This document shows positions 45,290 through 56,800 of a stretch of 64,000 bases of DNA, piece after piece. The position numbers were made by a program, and so were the translations under genes. The stretch is from contig NC_087065.1 of the NCBI RefSeq assembly GCF_963678635.1, positions 74,035,345 to 74,099,344 of the forward strand, in the 5' to 3' direction. This DNA is from Symsagittifera roscoffensis. Its lineage: Eukaryota; Xenacoelomorpha; Acoela; Convolutidae. The notes below the pieces were generated by a model. It was not told the origin of the DNA, did no database searches, and worked only from the letters and a program-made list of their open reading frames with translations. Numbering within the stretch: position 1 is the stretch's first letter; each line of letters opens with the position of its first letter.

Positions 45290-46440
45290 CTTTCTGCTTA
45301 AAACATGGTTTCGCTATTGAACACACTTTGCAAGAAAATTTAGTCAGAACTGGAGACTTTAGGGGGAAAATATTATCAATCGAACGAACAATTTGCTAAC
45401 AGAGATGAAATTAGAACTGATACCGTCTGATTATTACAAAAAAAATTGTAAATATTTTCCTCAAGTTTCCCTTGTTAGGTGCTACAGTAAACTATTTAAG
45501 CAAAAATACAACTTGTGGGATAAATAACTATCACTTTTTTGGAAAACATAGTCGTTTTTTCATGTTTTTCTGTAGAAATGCTCTATGTTTTACGGTTATT
45601 CCTGCTTTCTGCTTAATGCTTGTTTTCGCTATTGAATATACTTTGCAAGAAAATTTAACCAGAACTGGAGAATTTAGGAGGAAAATAGTATCAATTGAAC
45701 AAACAATTTGCTGTCAGAGATGAAATTAGAACTGATACCGTCTGATTATTAAGATAAAAATTGTAAATGTATTCCTCAAGTTTCCCTTGTTAGGTGCTAC
45801 AGTAAACTATTTAAGCAACAATACAACTTTTGGGATAGATAACTATCACTTTTCTGGAAAAATAGTCATTTTTCCATGATTTTCTGTAGAAATGCTCTAT
45901 GTTTTAAGGTTATTCCTGCTTTCTGCTTAATGCTTGTTTTCGCTATTGAATATACTTTGCAAGAAAATTTAACCAGAACTGGAGAATTTAGGAGGAAAAT
46001 AGTATCAATTGAACAAACAATTTGCTAACAGAGATGAAATTAGAACTAATACCGTCTGATTATTAAGATAAAAGTTGTAAATGTATTCCTCAAGTTTCCC
46101 TTGTTAGGTGCTACAGTAAACTATTTAAGCAACAACACAACTTTTGGGATAAATAACTATCACTTTTCTGGAAAAATAGTCATTTTTCCATGATTTTCTG
46201 TAGAAATGCTCTATGTTTTAAGGTTATTCCTGCTTTCTGCTTAATGCTTGTTTTCGCTATTGAATATACTTTGCAAGAAAATTTAACCAGAACTGGAGAT
46301 TTTAGGAGGAAAATAGTATCAATTGAACAAACAATTTGCTGTCAGAGATGAAATTAGAACTGATACCGTCTGAATATTACGATAAAAAAGGTAAATGTCT
46401 TCCTCAACGTTCCCTTGTTCAGTTGCTACCGTGAACTACT
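45290..46440. repeat. Tandem ~312-bp units in left inverted repeat
   Basis: 'ctttctgcttaa(t/a)gcttg' recurs near 45,297, 45,607, 45,918 and 46,230, and the intervening text ('aaccagaactggagaattta', 'gataccgtctga') repeats with it. The middle units are almost identical and the first is more diverged. Confidence 0.85.
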
Positions 46441-47199
46441 TAAGCAAAAACACGAACGTTCAACAATCCGAGGCTGAATTAATACCATGAATCTTTTGCT
46501 AAACGTCTTTAAATGATTTTCTCTACTTGATAATTTTATATTGCTGTTTCAACTCTGAATTTCTACTTTGAAGTAAATTTTGGGTTGAGAATGATGTATA
46601 TTATTATCTTGAAGTTTTCAAATGTCAGCAAAACATACAATTTCCAGGTCAGTTATCAATTCCTTTTCTGAAACGTAGAAAAAAAGCAAAAAAAAAACCA
46701 TAATTCTTAGTAAATTAATCCCCAATATCTGCTACGCACTACTCTATGGTAACTTTTACAACCACTAAGCAAGGAAAACTTTAAATTGGTTACTAGGCAA
46801 AACCTTTCAATTAGTCGATGTTTCATAAATATCCAGTTTTTTATAGTATTTCAACAAATTCTTAAGCACTCATTAGCGTATGTGATTCGCTTTTACTACA
46901 AATTTATCGCAACAAAATCTACGCAAGCTTGCAACCATTGGAGTTTTTACTGTAGATTAAAGAGTTTCGGATTGATTTCCGTTGAAAGTTTTACGACAAT
47001 TTGAACTCGATTGTTGCTGGTTTTATCATCAATCAGAACCTCTGAAGATGACAGAACAAGAATAATGACAAAAAACTGTAATTTTTTACCAAAAATTTTT
47101 CAAATATAATGTATAGACTTTTCAGATTCAGTAAAAAATTATTATTCAAAATATTTTCTACTATGTTTTTCTTAAAAATATATCAATTTTACCTTCTCT

Positions 47200-47411
47200 T
47201 GGAGTGTTTTTTGAGACTGCCGAGCACATACTTTAACATTATGTTGACACTGCTTCTTCTTGATATGATTAGTATGTCCCTCGCTGCTATATGTATAAAA
47301 GTTACAATGGAACATTTTAAAACGTCACAGTGCTTTCGATGTCTTGACGCATCTTTACGTGTGTATTCTCTTCCACATTTAAGACATGCAATTCAAGTAA
47401 CGGCATTACAA
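47200..47411 (-). pseudogene. Broken left copy of the zinc-finger gene
   Basis: Reverse complement of 54,443-54,703, with a deletion just after the ATG codon (around 47,398) that removes about 15 bases and shifts the frame. The Cys/His codons downstream are still visible out of frame. Confidence 0.65.
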
Positions 47412-47989
47412 TAGGAAGAAAAAGAAAAAAAATGGGAGATTTAGAATGTCCCAAATTTTTACGAAAGAAAAGTTGAATAGGCTCAAAAAATGAATAAAAG
47501 TGAATAAAAACAGCAAATTTCTTATTCAATTGCTTTTAACGTGAAAGAAAATCAGAATGGATTTACTATTTAGCCTAGCTGAAATAAAATTTATCCAATC
47601 TATCCAATCTTTTCAAAAATTTTGCTATCAACCAATCAGAATCGAGCATTAATTATAATGAAATTTTTATCTTTTCTGATATCAACCAATCAGAATCGAC
47701 TTTCTATGGTCATGGAATTTTCAATAAATTTTATTCCCACCACTGAAAAATGAGTTATAGTTCTCATGGGTTTTTCAACAATTTCAATATCAAACGATCA
47801 GAATTGAATATTTTTTAAGGAACACTGTTTGTTGAAAATCATCCTATTCTAAAAATGAACTATTTATTATTTTTTAAAAACCTTTATCATTATTTGAAAA
47901 ATGTTTCACAAAAAACATTTGAGCTTCCTCGAGTTTTCTTTACAAGAAAAAGGTACAAATTCTGATTGATTTTCTTTTTGATGAAATAG

Positions 47990-48444
47990 ATGTTGACTCT
48001 TACTTTTTTCATAATTTTTTGGACGTTCGTATTGTACAAAATAGAGTAATCCGACTAAGTAAAGGTCTCTTCAGAGAAACTTACTCAATCAAAGAGTTTA
48101 ATTTTGATCCACATATTGCGTATCAAAGTTTTAAACTTACGGCTGAATTACACCTCACAAGGGAAGAAATTTTGTTTGTTCTCGAAAATTTGAATTTAAT
48201 CAAAAAGTCGTACGATAATATATCAAAAACTCTTTTTATTCCCTATCCAATACCCAAATTTGTAAAAACTCCCCTTCATTCTTTATTCCTTCATTTCTTT
48301 AAGGATTTTCGAAGTTCAAAATCCTGCTTGATTCGGTTTGGAATCAGATTTCCAGAGATTTGCTTTGAAAAATTCATCAAATATGAGTTATCCTCCCAAA
48401 TTTACATCAAAATCAAAGAACTTGACTATCTACTCAAAAATTAG
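47990..48444 (+). CDS. Unknown protein, internal gene of the 14.5-kb element
   Basis: An open frame of more than 141 codons without a clear ATG; it is open upstream of 47,990 ('DFLFDEIDVDSYFFHNFLDV') to a stop near 47,920, so the first exon or start may be further left or lost. The protein is Phe/Leu/Ile/Lys-rich ('ELHLTREEILFVLENLNLIK'), with alternating helices, and has no known motif. It ends at the TAG 48,442. It is the first gene inside the left inverted repeat. Confidence 0.45.
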
Positions 48445-48502
48445 CATGTTCTCATTGATTACATACAAAAAATTCAATTAACTTGATGAAAACAATTGTA
48501 GG

Positions 48503-48655
48503 GATGCTACGTTTATTATTTTCTTCCTTTTGTTACTTACATCAGCAATATTTCTTGTTTTTACATCAAACAACTTTTGGTCATTTACTTTTGCAATTGC
48601 TTTTGTGTATTTTTTTACTTATTTGAAAGATTTAAGTCCTAAAAAGTTTCTCTGA
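48503..48655 (+). CDS. Possible small membrane protein (exon)
   Basis: 50 codons, no ATG in frame, beginning right after 'ttgtag' (a weak splice acceptor). It encodes two hydrophobic segments: 'TFIIFFLLLLTSAIFLVF' and 'FWSFTFAIAFVYFFTY', followed by a Lys-containing end. Could be chance in A/T-rich DNA, but two clean spans in 50 codons stand out. Confidence 0.25.
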   Translation, partial: DATFIIFFLLLLTSAIFLVFTSNNFWSFTFAIAFVYFFTYLKDLSPKKFL

Positions 48656-48832
48656 TTGGATACGACAACTAGAACAAAAATGAATATTTTTGTGATTGGA
48701 AACGACAATACTCAAAATGGAGCTTTGTTTCCAATTGGACACGACTTTTATCAAAGAATCCCATAAGAGGAAGCTGAAATCTGATTGGACACGACTGCAA
48801 TCCAAATCAGGAAAATCAATTCTGATTGGTCA
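48654..48832. promoter_or_regulatory. Four spaced gattggNNacgac repeats (CCAAT-box-like)
   Basis: gattggatacgac (48,654), gattggaaacgac (48,697), aattggacacgac (48,735) and gattggacacgac (48,786), then tgattggtc (48,822). They sit upstream of the 49,074 ORF. Similar ccaatcagaatcg repeats occur in the inverted repeats (47,632; 47,686; 54,170-54,220). Confidence 0.45.
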
Positions 48833-48996
48833 AACCCACACATTCGAGTTGAAGGTACCCCTAACTCCTAACTAAAAATCATTTTATTTTCAATTTAACT
48901 ACCGTCAACTAATTCCTCTCTCCGCTCTAAATATCTTAATATCAACTTATTTTACTCTTTTACTCAATTGATTGCTCAGTGCAAAACAGCAATCTC

Positions 48997-49113
48997 ATGT
49001 ACTCTGTAGAATTTTTGCCTGATCTAGTGCAAATTCAAGTGCGAGAAACAGTCTCTGGATTTTTCTGGCACGAATGGACATCCCAATCCAAGTTTCGCAC
49101 ATGGTGGAAGTGA
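48997..49113 (+). CDS. Small ORF overlapping the next gene
   Basis: 38 codons from ATG ('MYSVEFLPDLVQIQVRETVS'), ending inside the start of the 49,074 frame. It may be an upstream ORF or an exon of the next gene joined by frameshift or splicing. Confidence 0.25.
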   Translation: MYSVEFLPDLVQIQVRETVSGFFWHEWTSQSKFRTWWK

Positions 49114-49466
49114 TGCGAAGGGACTTCAACGAACATCATATGACACAAGTACCCATGAGAGAGAACCAACTTGAAGAAATGCAAATGATGAAGGAAGTTT
49201 CTGATCATGTGGGAATGAACTACCCGGAGATTCCTGACTCAAGATTTGTAGCTCAACCAGTCGACGACTTCCTCTTTCCTTGGGAGGAGGAAGGATCAGC
49301 CGAAAACCCCATCCCAATAGATGAAGTTGAGGGTTTCTCAGAAACAATGACAACTTCAGCTCCACAACAACCACCAGCAATGGAACCTCGTCTAGCTCTG
49401 CGTTCTATAGAGAACCTCCAGAACTCTTCTGCTGCTCGACAGTTCTTTGATAAAATGTTTTTGTAA
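49074..49466 (+). CDS. Unknown acidic protein, internal gene of the 14.5-kb element
   Basis: 130 codons from ATG with codon use less A/T-rich than its surroundings, which supports a real gene. Helical N-terminus ('HMVEVMRRDFNEHHMTQVPM'), an acidic Pro-rich middle ('FPWEEEGSAENPIPIDEVEG') and a helical C-terminal end 'SAARQFFDKMFL'. The stop TAA overlaps aataaa (49,467-49,472), a polyadenylation signal. No homologous family is recognised; the composition would fit a structural, scaffolding or regulatory protein, but that is not shown. Confidence 0.55.
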   Translation: MDIPIQVSHMVEVMRRDFNEHHMTQVPMRENQLEEMQMMKEVSDHVGMNYPEIPDSRFVAQPVDDFLFPWEEEGSAENPIPIDEVEGFSETMTTSAPQQPPAMEPRLALRSIENLQNSSAARQFFDKMFL

Positions 49467-49689
49467 ATAAATGTTGTTTGGTTTTGACTTCGTTTTCTGT
49501 AATTAATTATTTTCTTCAATTTCTTTTAATTATGAGAATAGATGAGAGATTCAAGATAAACCATTAAAAAGCAATTAGAACTTAATTTAATGCTCCGAAC
49601 TTGCACATATGTTAAGAAACTCGATTAGTTTTTACACACGTATTCGAAAAAACACTAAAAAAATTGTACACAAGTAAAAAGTTACCTAA

Positions 49690-50070
49690 TGGTTTTTGCA
49701 TCTTGTCAAAAAACTTCCACACTTTTAGCATTTTTTAGAAACACTTTTCGCATTTCATCAAAAAAAAAATGAAACATTTTTCACATATGATTAAAAATAT
49801 TGAAACACTTTTTTGCATTTTGTCGAAAAAATTGAAACATTTTTCGCTTTTGTAGGAAAAAGTGAAACACTTTTTGAATCTTGTCAAAAAAAGTGAAACA
49901 ATTTTCGCATCTTGTCAAAAAAATTGAAACATTTTTCGCATTTTGTCAAAAAAAATTTAAAAACTTTTCGCATTTCGCCAAAAAAATTGAAACAATTGCC
50001 GCATTTGTACCAAAAAAGTGAAACAATTTTCGCATACGTTTCAAAAAATTGAAACAATTTTCCCATGTTG
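49690..50070. repeat. ~37-bp minisatellite, about ten degenerate copies
   Basis: Unit like 'tttttcgcattttgtcaaaa' followed by 'aaattgaaaca'. A-runs and T-runs alternate at roughly helical spacing. Lies just after the 49,074 gene. Confidence 0.8.
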
Positions 50071-52314
50071 CAGAAATAAATCATTACAATTTTTCTTGCA
50101 CAGTTAATTTTAATCTTTTTGAAATTTTTATTCAAAATTTAATCCTTCAGAAAACTAATTTTTGCATGTCTTTTAACCAAGGTATTAACATAGGTAATAG
50201 CGATGAAAGTCATCAATATAGAAGTTTTCTAAGCAATAAGTCAACATGCTTTTTACACTAAATTTTTGCGTTTTTTGCCTTATCATTTAAGAAATAAAAA
50301 TAAAATTTAACATAACTTTTGAAAAAACAAAGAAAAAACGTGCATTTTACCAAAAAAATTCTTAGATTATTTTTGCATTTTGCAAAAACTCTTGAGAGAA
50401 ATTTTGGTACTGGTAAAAAAACTTATTTATATTTATACGTTAAAAACTGTTCAGGCTAGAAAAAATTATTTTTGACAAAATCCTTGTAACAAATACTCAA
50501 TTATCTTAAGAAAAACTATTTGAAAAAGCTATTCAGAGGGTCTGACATGATTCCTCTACAGAGTTAGGAAGGTGTCTTTTGAATTATTTAGGTAAAAAAA
50601 AAGTAATTCCACCTGAGAAAATGACGTCATTACACTTTAACTTTTATAGAACAGTAAAAATTACATTTTAACTTTTATAGAACAGTAAAAGACACATTAA
50701 CATCTAGTTTTTTCAATCTTCTAAATTGTAGAATAAATCACTAAAATTTAACCAATCAGAATTCCAGAACTAACTCTAAGGTGGTGACGTTGATAAAAAA
50801 AATTGTTGATTTTAGTTATTTTGCTAGTTTTTCAAATTTAAATAAAGATACGCAACCAGGGTTGTAAAAAATAGGAATAATTTTCAATGAAATTCTTCCC
50901 TTTTGAAAAACCTTAGTCAATCAAAAATTCTTATTTTACAAAAGCCTTTATAAACAATTAAAGTCAATCAAGTGTTGCAAAAATTTTAGAGTTCAGTTTT
51001 TTTATAAGAAATTCAGCAAAATCTACAGCTGAAAAAATAAATAATTCATTTCATTTGAAAATCTCCCACAGTTCAGTTCATTTTACTGATATGAGAAGAA
51101 TTTTTTAGAACAAACGGAAATCTATCTCAAACTTTGAAACCAATCATAATAGAACGGGCGAGTTACTGAATCCAGTTTGAAATTGGCACCGAAACTGTCA
51201 AGATTCTCAAATTTAATAAAATGTCCCAAGCTAGTGAGCAAATTACATAGATCTTTCGGAATGGAGAGAACTCGAGAGTAGAAGAGTTAGAGAATTTGGA
51301 AAAGAATTTGTCTAAGTCACCTTCGAGAAAAAAGTAAGGAACTCAAAAGTTAACTCATTTTTTGATTTTTTACACATTTTTTCAAGTTTCCCATTTAATT
51401 GTAATTGGTTTTTTTAATACTTGAATAAAGTGTTCCTGAACCAAAACTTAGTTTTTAAAAAATTTATCAGTGTAAACTTTTAAGAGCACATTTGAAAACA
51501 ATTGATTATTTTATCACAAAGCTTACATAATCACTATGCACAGAACCATGACAATCAATAAAGCAATCATTAATCTTGAACAAATCAGATTCATATTTTG
51601 AGTTTTGAATTTTTCGAATTCTATCCAGAAACGCTGAACCAAGAGTTTGTGTGGAAACTAATTTCTGGTTGGAACATAAATAATGTCTCTTGAATTTTTT
51701 TTGAATTAGTCGTTTCTTTGCAATACTAGGCATCTTTTTGGCTCCTTTCCATCATAAGTTATGTTGAACAGCTCGTCTAAGTTGATTGAACATTTCTCCG
51801 CTTGACGTAACAATACTTGATTAGAAGCTGTGTTTGAACAAAGTGTAAAGACAGTCAATTTCTTGATATATGTATACATATTTATCTAATCTCTGAAAAA
51901 TTTGGCTAAAAGATATTCCTATTAAAACCAAATGGAACTTACAATTTCCCAAAGAATTTTAGGAGTTGTGGGTAGAGACACAATAATCATGTGTTACTAT
52001 GTATTTTTCGTAAAAATCACTGGAAACGGAAATAAATAGCGATTTTTACAACAATCTGAATAAAAGCTGGGAAGAGCTTGACACATAGCAGCAGCCATTG
52101 GGAAGAATGATTTTTGCTGAGATTTGTTGATTTATATAGGAGAAGTAACGCCTACGCAATTTCGGTATATGCAAAATTCATATAAAACATTCCATATTTG
52201 GTATTACTTCCATATATGGAAATCACGATGAGTCATACTTCTTACTTCCATTTTCATTAAAACTCAAAATCATTTTTCTCATTTCTCTTCATCTGATCAG
52301 TCTGTTCTTCAAAA
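50071..52314. other. A/T-rich internal region with few ORFs
   Basis: A ~30-bp direct repeat ('aacttttatagaacagtaaa' twice, 50,638-50,690) and a CCAAT-like site (50,752). The only candidate gene is the small minus-strand ORF at 51,506-51,733. Otherwise nothing coding seen. Confidence 0.45.
51506..51733 (-). CDS. Small basic protein, uncertain
   Basis: 75 codons from ATG on the minus strand: 'MPSIAKKRLIQKKFKRHYLC' then a Cys/His-containing end ('CFIDCHGSVHSDYV'). Basic N-terminus like a nuclear or nucleic-acid-binding peptide. Single small ORF in A/T-rich sequence, so it may be chance. Confidence 0.3.
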   Translation of the reverse strand: MPSIAKKRLIQKKFKRHYLCSNQKLVSTQTLGSAFLDRIRKIQNSKYESDLFKINDCFIDCHGSVHSDYVSFVIK

Positions 52315-52833
52315 ATGTACTCAAGAAAAGACAATAGTCCCACTTATATTGAGTTCTCAAAAAATCAAACAAGAATTGGGAGATTTGTTTGGTTCCAAAA
52401 ATCCTACAAAGGGAAATTTTATTTTGAGCCCTGCTTTCAACTATTAAAAATTAACGATTTGGGACAATTTGAAAGTTCCCAACAAGTCTATCTTAGTGAA
52501 AAAGAAGGTGAAGCATTATCGACAATCCGGAATAATGTTGGACCCGTACCTATATATGAAGCCAAACCTGGCAAAGAATCAACTATGGATCAGGAGCTGG
52601 AGATCTGTAATAGAGTATATGAAAAAGCAACATACAACATGAGGAGGGTGTGGGTCACAATCAAGAAGTACAGTGTGAACAAGCAACCCTATATCCAGAT
52701 TCGACTCTTTACTGTAAAAGAGAATGAAGCAATGAAACAAGTTGCCTATGTTAACTATACTTTGAACGAATTCAAAGAACTGTCCCAATGTTTGGGAGAC
52801 TTTTTATTTGTTGATAATTGTAAGCGTCAGTAA
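52315..52833 (+). CDS. 172-residue protein with possible duplicated PC4/PUR-like ssDNA-binding fold
   Basis: Clean frame from an ATG at 52,315, preceded by a short A/T-rich leader. Two halves look alike in layout: residues ~20-75 ('IGRFVWFQKSYKGKFYFEPC', 'QVYLSEKEGEALSTI') and ~108-165 ('VWVTIKKYSVNKQPYIQIRL', 'VNYTLNEFKELSQCLGDFL'). Each is several beta strands followed by a helix that starts at a 'L/Y-x-E' turn, as in PC4-like and PUR repeats that bind single-stranded DNA. This is pattern inference only. It is the best-preserved gene in the element, and a DNA-binding role would fit replication or transcription of the element. No frame damage. Confidence 0.5.
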   Translation: MYSRKDNSPTYIEFSKNQTRIGRFVWFQKSYKGKFYFEPCFQLLKINDLGQFESSQQVYLSEKEGEALSTIRNNVGPVPIYEAKPGKESTMDQELEICNRVYEKATYNMRRVWVTIKKYSVNKQPYIQIRLFTVKENEAMKQVAYVNYTLNEFKELSQCLGDFLFVDNCKRQ

Positions 52834-53400
52834 TGCTTTGCTATGTTTTGAATGTTAGTTCATTGAAATATTAATGGTTCAAAACTATCTTTTGTCACTG
52901 AAGTGCACATTTAGAGCTGGAATATCTGAGGAAAAAACAGACAAAACATGAAAATTTAATCAAAATTGACATAAAGCACTATCCAATTATCAATAGATTT
53001 TCCAGTATTTGTTTATGAAATTACAGAAAAACTTAATTAATTACTGCTTTTATCTAAATTTAAGTAAAACTTGTCTTAATTGAACAACATTACAAACAAA
53101 TTGTGTAGTTAGTTGTAACATTATTATTATTTTTCGAAACTCTGAATTTCATTGGTTGTTTTCAATTGCCTTAATTTGAGGTTTTGATTGGCTACATGAT
53201 CTAACTTAAAACTAATCAGTCTCTAAATAAGCGAAAAACATTTTATGTTGATTACAAAATAAGTAAAAATGGTTCAACAATTCGAGTTTTTTCAAATTTT
53301 TTTGTTAATTTCAGTAAAAAATATGTTTCTATCAAAAGCGTTTTCAAGGTCTGAAATGAAAATTTATCAGATTTTAAGGCTGAACTACTACAAAAAATAA

Positions 53401-53813
53401 AAAGAGTGGCGGACAGATGACGTCGATGGAGATTGTATTAATTTTAACTTGTATAGAAACACAGAAAGTTCAATAATTCTGTTAAAAAGATGGAGAGGAG
53501 ATTTCAGAAAAGACGACTACTGCCAGATATATCAACAATGTTTTTATTCAGAAGAACTAACTCAAATTGAGTGGTCAATCAGTAAAAAAACAAAAAAATG
53601 GAAGATTCTAAGAAACAAATATTGAAGATAAGGAACATCATTTCGATTACTGTTTTGAATTTGATACAAATGCAAAATCTAGAGTTGTCAGATTATTTTT
53701 TAATCGACTATCCAAATTTTAAAAACTTCTGGTTGTTTATATTACAATATACCAGAAAGAAAACAACGAAAATGTATGTTTTGGTTATTTCTCTTTTCAC
53801 TGGTTACAAATAG
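53401..53813 (+). pseudogene. Decayed ORF, possibly related to the 52,315 protein
   Basis: Frame 53,401-53,625 without ATG reads 'IILLKRWRGDFRKDDYCQIY' and then 'CFYSEELTQIEWSI'. This strand-then-EE-helix pattern resembles the first half of the 52,315 protein. After a shift, 'HHFDYCFEFDTNAKSRVVRL' follows. Another open frame (53,598-53,813) overlaps. Weak evidence. Confidence 0.25.
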
Positions 53814-54442
53814 AACAAAACGAAAAAAATTTTGATTGAAATTTCAAAATTTGAATTCAGCATCGAAAAAACAATATAAACCAGACAAGAAATCTCATTT
53901 TTCTCACTTTGGTGTCAACTGTATATGTTAGTTAGGACAATTCAATTAAATTGATTGATTGGGAAGTTTCATAAACATAGTTTGGTTTTAATCTACAAAG
54001 TAATTTACAGTCTGTGAATACTTCATTCTGATTAGTTATTACCACAAATACTACCTGTGAAGAAATCCTTGATATCTACAAACGATATCAAAATTGTTGA
54101 AAAACCCATGAGAAGTAGAACTCATTTTTGATTGGCATAAAATTTATTGACAATTCCATGACCATTGAAAGTCGATTCTGATTGGTTGATGTCAGAAAAG
54201 ATAAAAATTTCTTTATCTGATTGGTTGTAGCAAAACACTGTACCATGGTTAGATTGGATAAATTTTACTTCAGCTAGGTTAAAAAGTAAATCCATTCTAA
54301 TTTTCTTTCTTGTTTAAAGCAATTGCTTAAGAAATTTGCTTTTTTATTCATTTTTATTCAATTTTTGAGGTTATTCAACTTTTCGTTTCTGAAAATTTAG
54401 GACATTCTAAATCTCCCATTTTTTTCTTTTTTTCCTATTGAG

Positions 54443-54703
54443 ATGCCGTTAATTAATAGAAATGAAAGAATTGCATGTCTTGAATGTGGAAGAGAATACA
54501 CACGTAAAGATGCTTCAAGACATCGAAAGCACTGTGACGTTTTAAAGTGTTCCAATTGTAACTTTTATACATATAGCAGCGAGGGACATACTAATAATAT
54601 CAAGAAGAAGCAGTGTCAACATAATGTTAAAGTATGTGCTCGGCAGTCTCAAAAAACACTCCAAGAGAAGGTAAAATTGATATATTTTTTTAAAAAAACA
54701 TAG
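54443..54703 (+). CDS. Small zinc-finger protein encoded in the inverted repeat
   Basis: 86 codons from ATG. 'ACLECGREYTRKDASRHRKH' plus the following Cys is a C-x2-C...H-x3-H/C zinc finger (residues ~12-32), followed by 'LKCSNCNFYTYSSEGHTNNI', a second C-x2-C with His downstream. C2H2-type fingers suggest DNA binding, perhaps to the element's own ends. The left-repeat copy is frameshifted, so only this one could be made. The last residues run into A/T-rich DNA, and a splice to a downstream exon is possible. Confidence 0.55.
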   Translation: MPLINRNERIACLECGREYTRKDASRHRKHCDVLKCSNCNFYTYSSEGHTNNIKKKQCQHNVKVCARQSQKTLQEKVKLIYFFKKT

Positions 54704-56179
54704 TAGAAAATACTTTGCATAATAATTTTTTACTGAATCTGAAAAGTCTATACACTATATTTGAAAAAATTTTAGTAAAATTTTACAGTTTTTTGTCATT
54801 ATTCTTGTTCTGTCATATTCAAAGGTTCTGATTGATGATAAAACCAGCAACAATCGGGTTCAAATTGTCGTGAAACTTTCAACGGAAATCAATCCGAAAC
54901 TCTTTAATCTACAGTAAAAACTCCAATGGTTGCAAGCTTGCGGAGATTTTGTTGCAATAAATTTGTAGTAAAAGCGAATCACATACGCTAATGAGTGCTT
55001 AAGAATTTGTTGAAATACTATAAAAAAGTGGATATTTATGAAACATCGACAAAAATTGAAAGGTTTTGCATAGTAACCAATTTAAAGTTTTCCTTGCTTA
55101 GGGGTTGTAAAAGTAACCATAGAGTAGTGCGTAACAGATATTGGGAATTGATTTACTGAGAATTATGTTTTTTTTTTTCGCTTTTTTTTCAAGGTTTTAG
55201 AAAAGGAATTGATAACTGACCTGGAAACTGTATGTTTTGCTGGCATTTGAAAACTTAAAGATAAAATTATACATCATTCACAACCCAAAATTTACTTCAA
55301 AGTAGAAATTCAGAGTTGAAACAGCAATATAAAATTATCAAGTAGAGAAAATCATTTAAAGACGTTTAGCAAAAGATTCATGGTATTAATTCAGCCTCGG
55401 ATTGTTGAACGTTCCTTGAAACGATACATTTTTTCATCAAAAGTTCATTTTTCAAGTAAATTTTGTTCAAATTGGATTAATTTGATAGATAGAAGATGAA
55501 GCAGAAACTGAGAAAATGAGATAGAAACTCATTTTTATTTCATTAGGAGTTTTGAGATAATTTTACTAAAATTTAGCTTATAAACCATATTTTGAGAAAA
55601 AATCCGACAAAAAAAAAATTCTCAACGATTTATATTAGCAGCGAGGTTTGTTATCATAATAAAAAAGTTTGTTATCATTTGAAATATTAGGTACTTTATA
55701 TGAAAAATGAGATGTTTTGAGGATAATTTTTGTAAAGTAAACTCAATCCGACATCTTTTGGAAGAAGATACATGAAGCATATCTCAGAAACAGCTTTCAA
55801 GATCTACATTTCATTAATTTGTTTTTAACTATATAGAGTTTTCTTTTGCTTAATAAAAATCCGAAAATTACACAATTGTTCCAGTTTGCACCTTGATTTC
55901 CTTTGCTAAATCAATTTTTTGAGACGCGCTCTTTTAGAAGTTTTGAGATATTGTAGATGTTAGGATCTAGGTTCCCTTGCGTATTTCCGGAGGTTTTCAG
56001 AATATAACTAATAGAGCTGCTCCTAAATTGTTCTTAAATTGTAAAAACACAATTATATTCTCATTATTTACGTATTTTTTTAATGTTTCAACCAGCTCCG
56101 ATTTTTTCCCACTTGGATATTTTTGAAAAAATTTCCCTCATAAATAAGAAACAAAAAGCAATTTAATAACTATTTTGCA

Positions 56180-56800
56180 AGAAAAGTGATAGTTATTGAT
56201 CCCAAAAGTCGTGTTTTTGCTTAAGTAGTTCACGGTAGCAACTGAACAAGGGAACGTTAAGGAAGACATTTACAATTTTCATCGTAAAATTCAGACGGTA
56301 TCAGTTCTCATTTCGTCTTTACCAGCGAATTGTTTTTTCAATTGATACTATTTTTCTCCTAAATTCTCCACTTTTGACTAAATTTTCTTGCAAAGTGTCT
56401 TCAATAGCGAAAACATGCATTAAGCAGAAAGCAGGAATAACCGTAAAACATAGAGCATTTCTACAAAAAAACATGAAAAAACGACTATGTTTTCCAAAAA
56501 AGTGATAGTTATTTATCCCACAAGTTGTATTTTTGCTTAAATAGTTTACTGTAGCACCTAACAAGGGAAACTTGAGGAAAACATTCACAATTTTTTTCGT
56601 AATAATCAGACGGTATCAGTTCTAATTTCATCTCTGCTAGCAAATTGTTGGTTCGATTGATACTATTTTCCCCCTAAATTCTCCAGTTTTGACTAAATTT
56701 TCTTGCAAAGTGTGGTCAATAGCGAAACCATGTTTTAAGCAGAAAGTAAGAATAACCTTTAAGAATAGAACATTTCTACGGAAAATTGTGAAAATTATGT
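56180..56800. repeat. Tandem ~312-bp units in right inverted repeat (two copies)
   Basis: The reverse complement of the 45,290-46,440 units; 'cagacggtatcag' occurs near 56,292 and 56,608 and 'gcagaaag' near 56,424 and 56,740. Confidence 0.8.

Larger units (their letters stand above)
43784..47810 (+). repeat. Left terminal inverted repeat
   Basis: Pairs with the reverse complement of 54,075-58,282. The inner edge is near 47,790-47,810, where 'catgggtttttcaacaattt' is the last clear match. It carries about four ~312-bp tandem units, against two on the right, and a broken zinc-finger gene. Confidence 0.85.
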
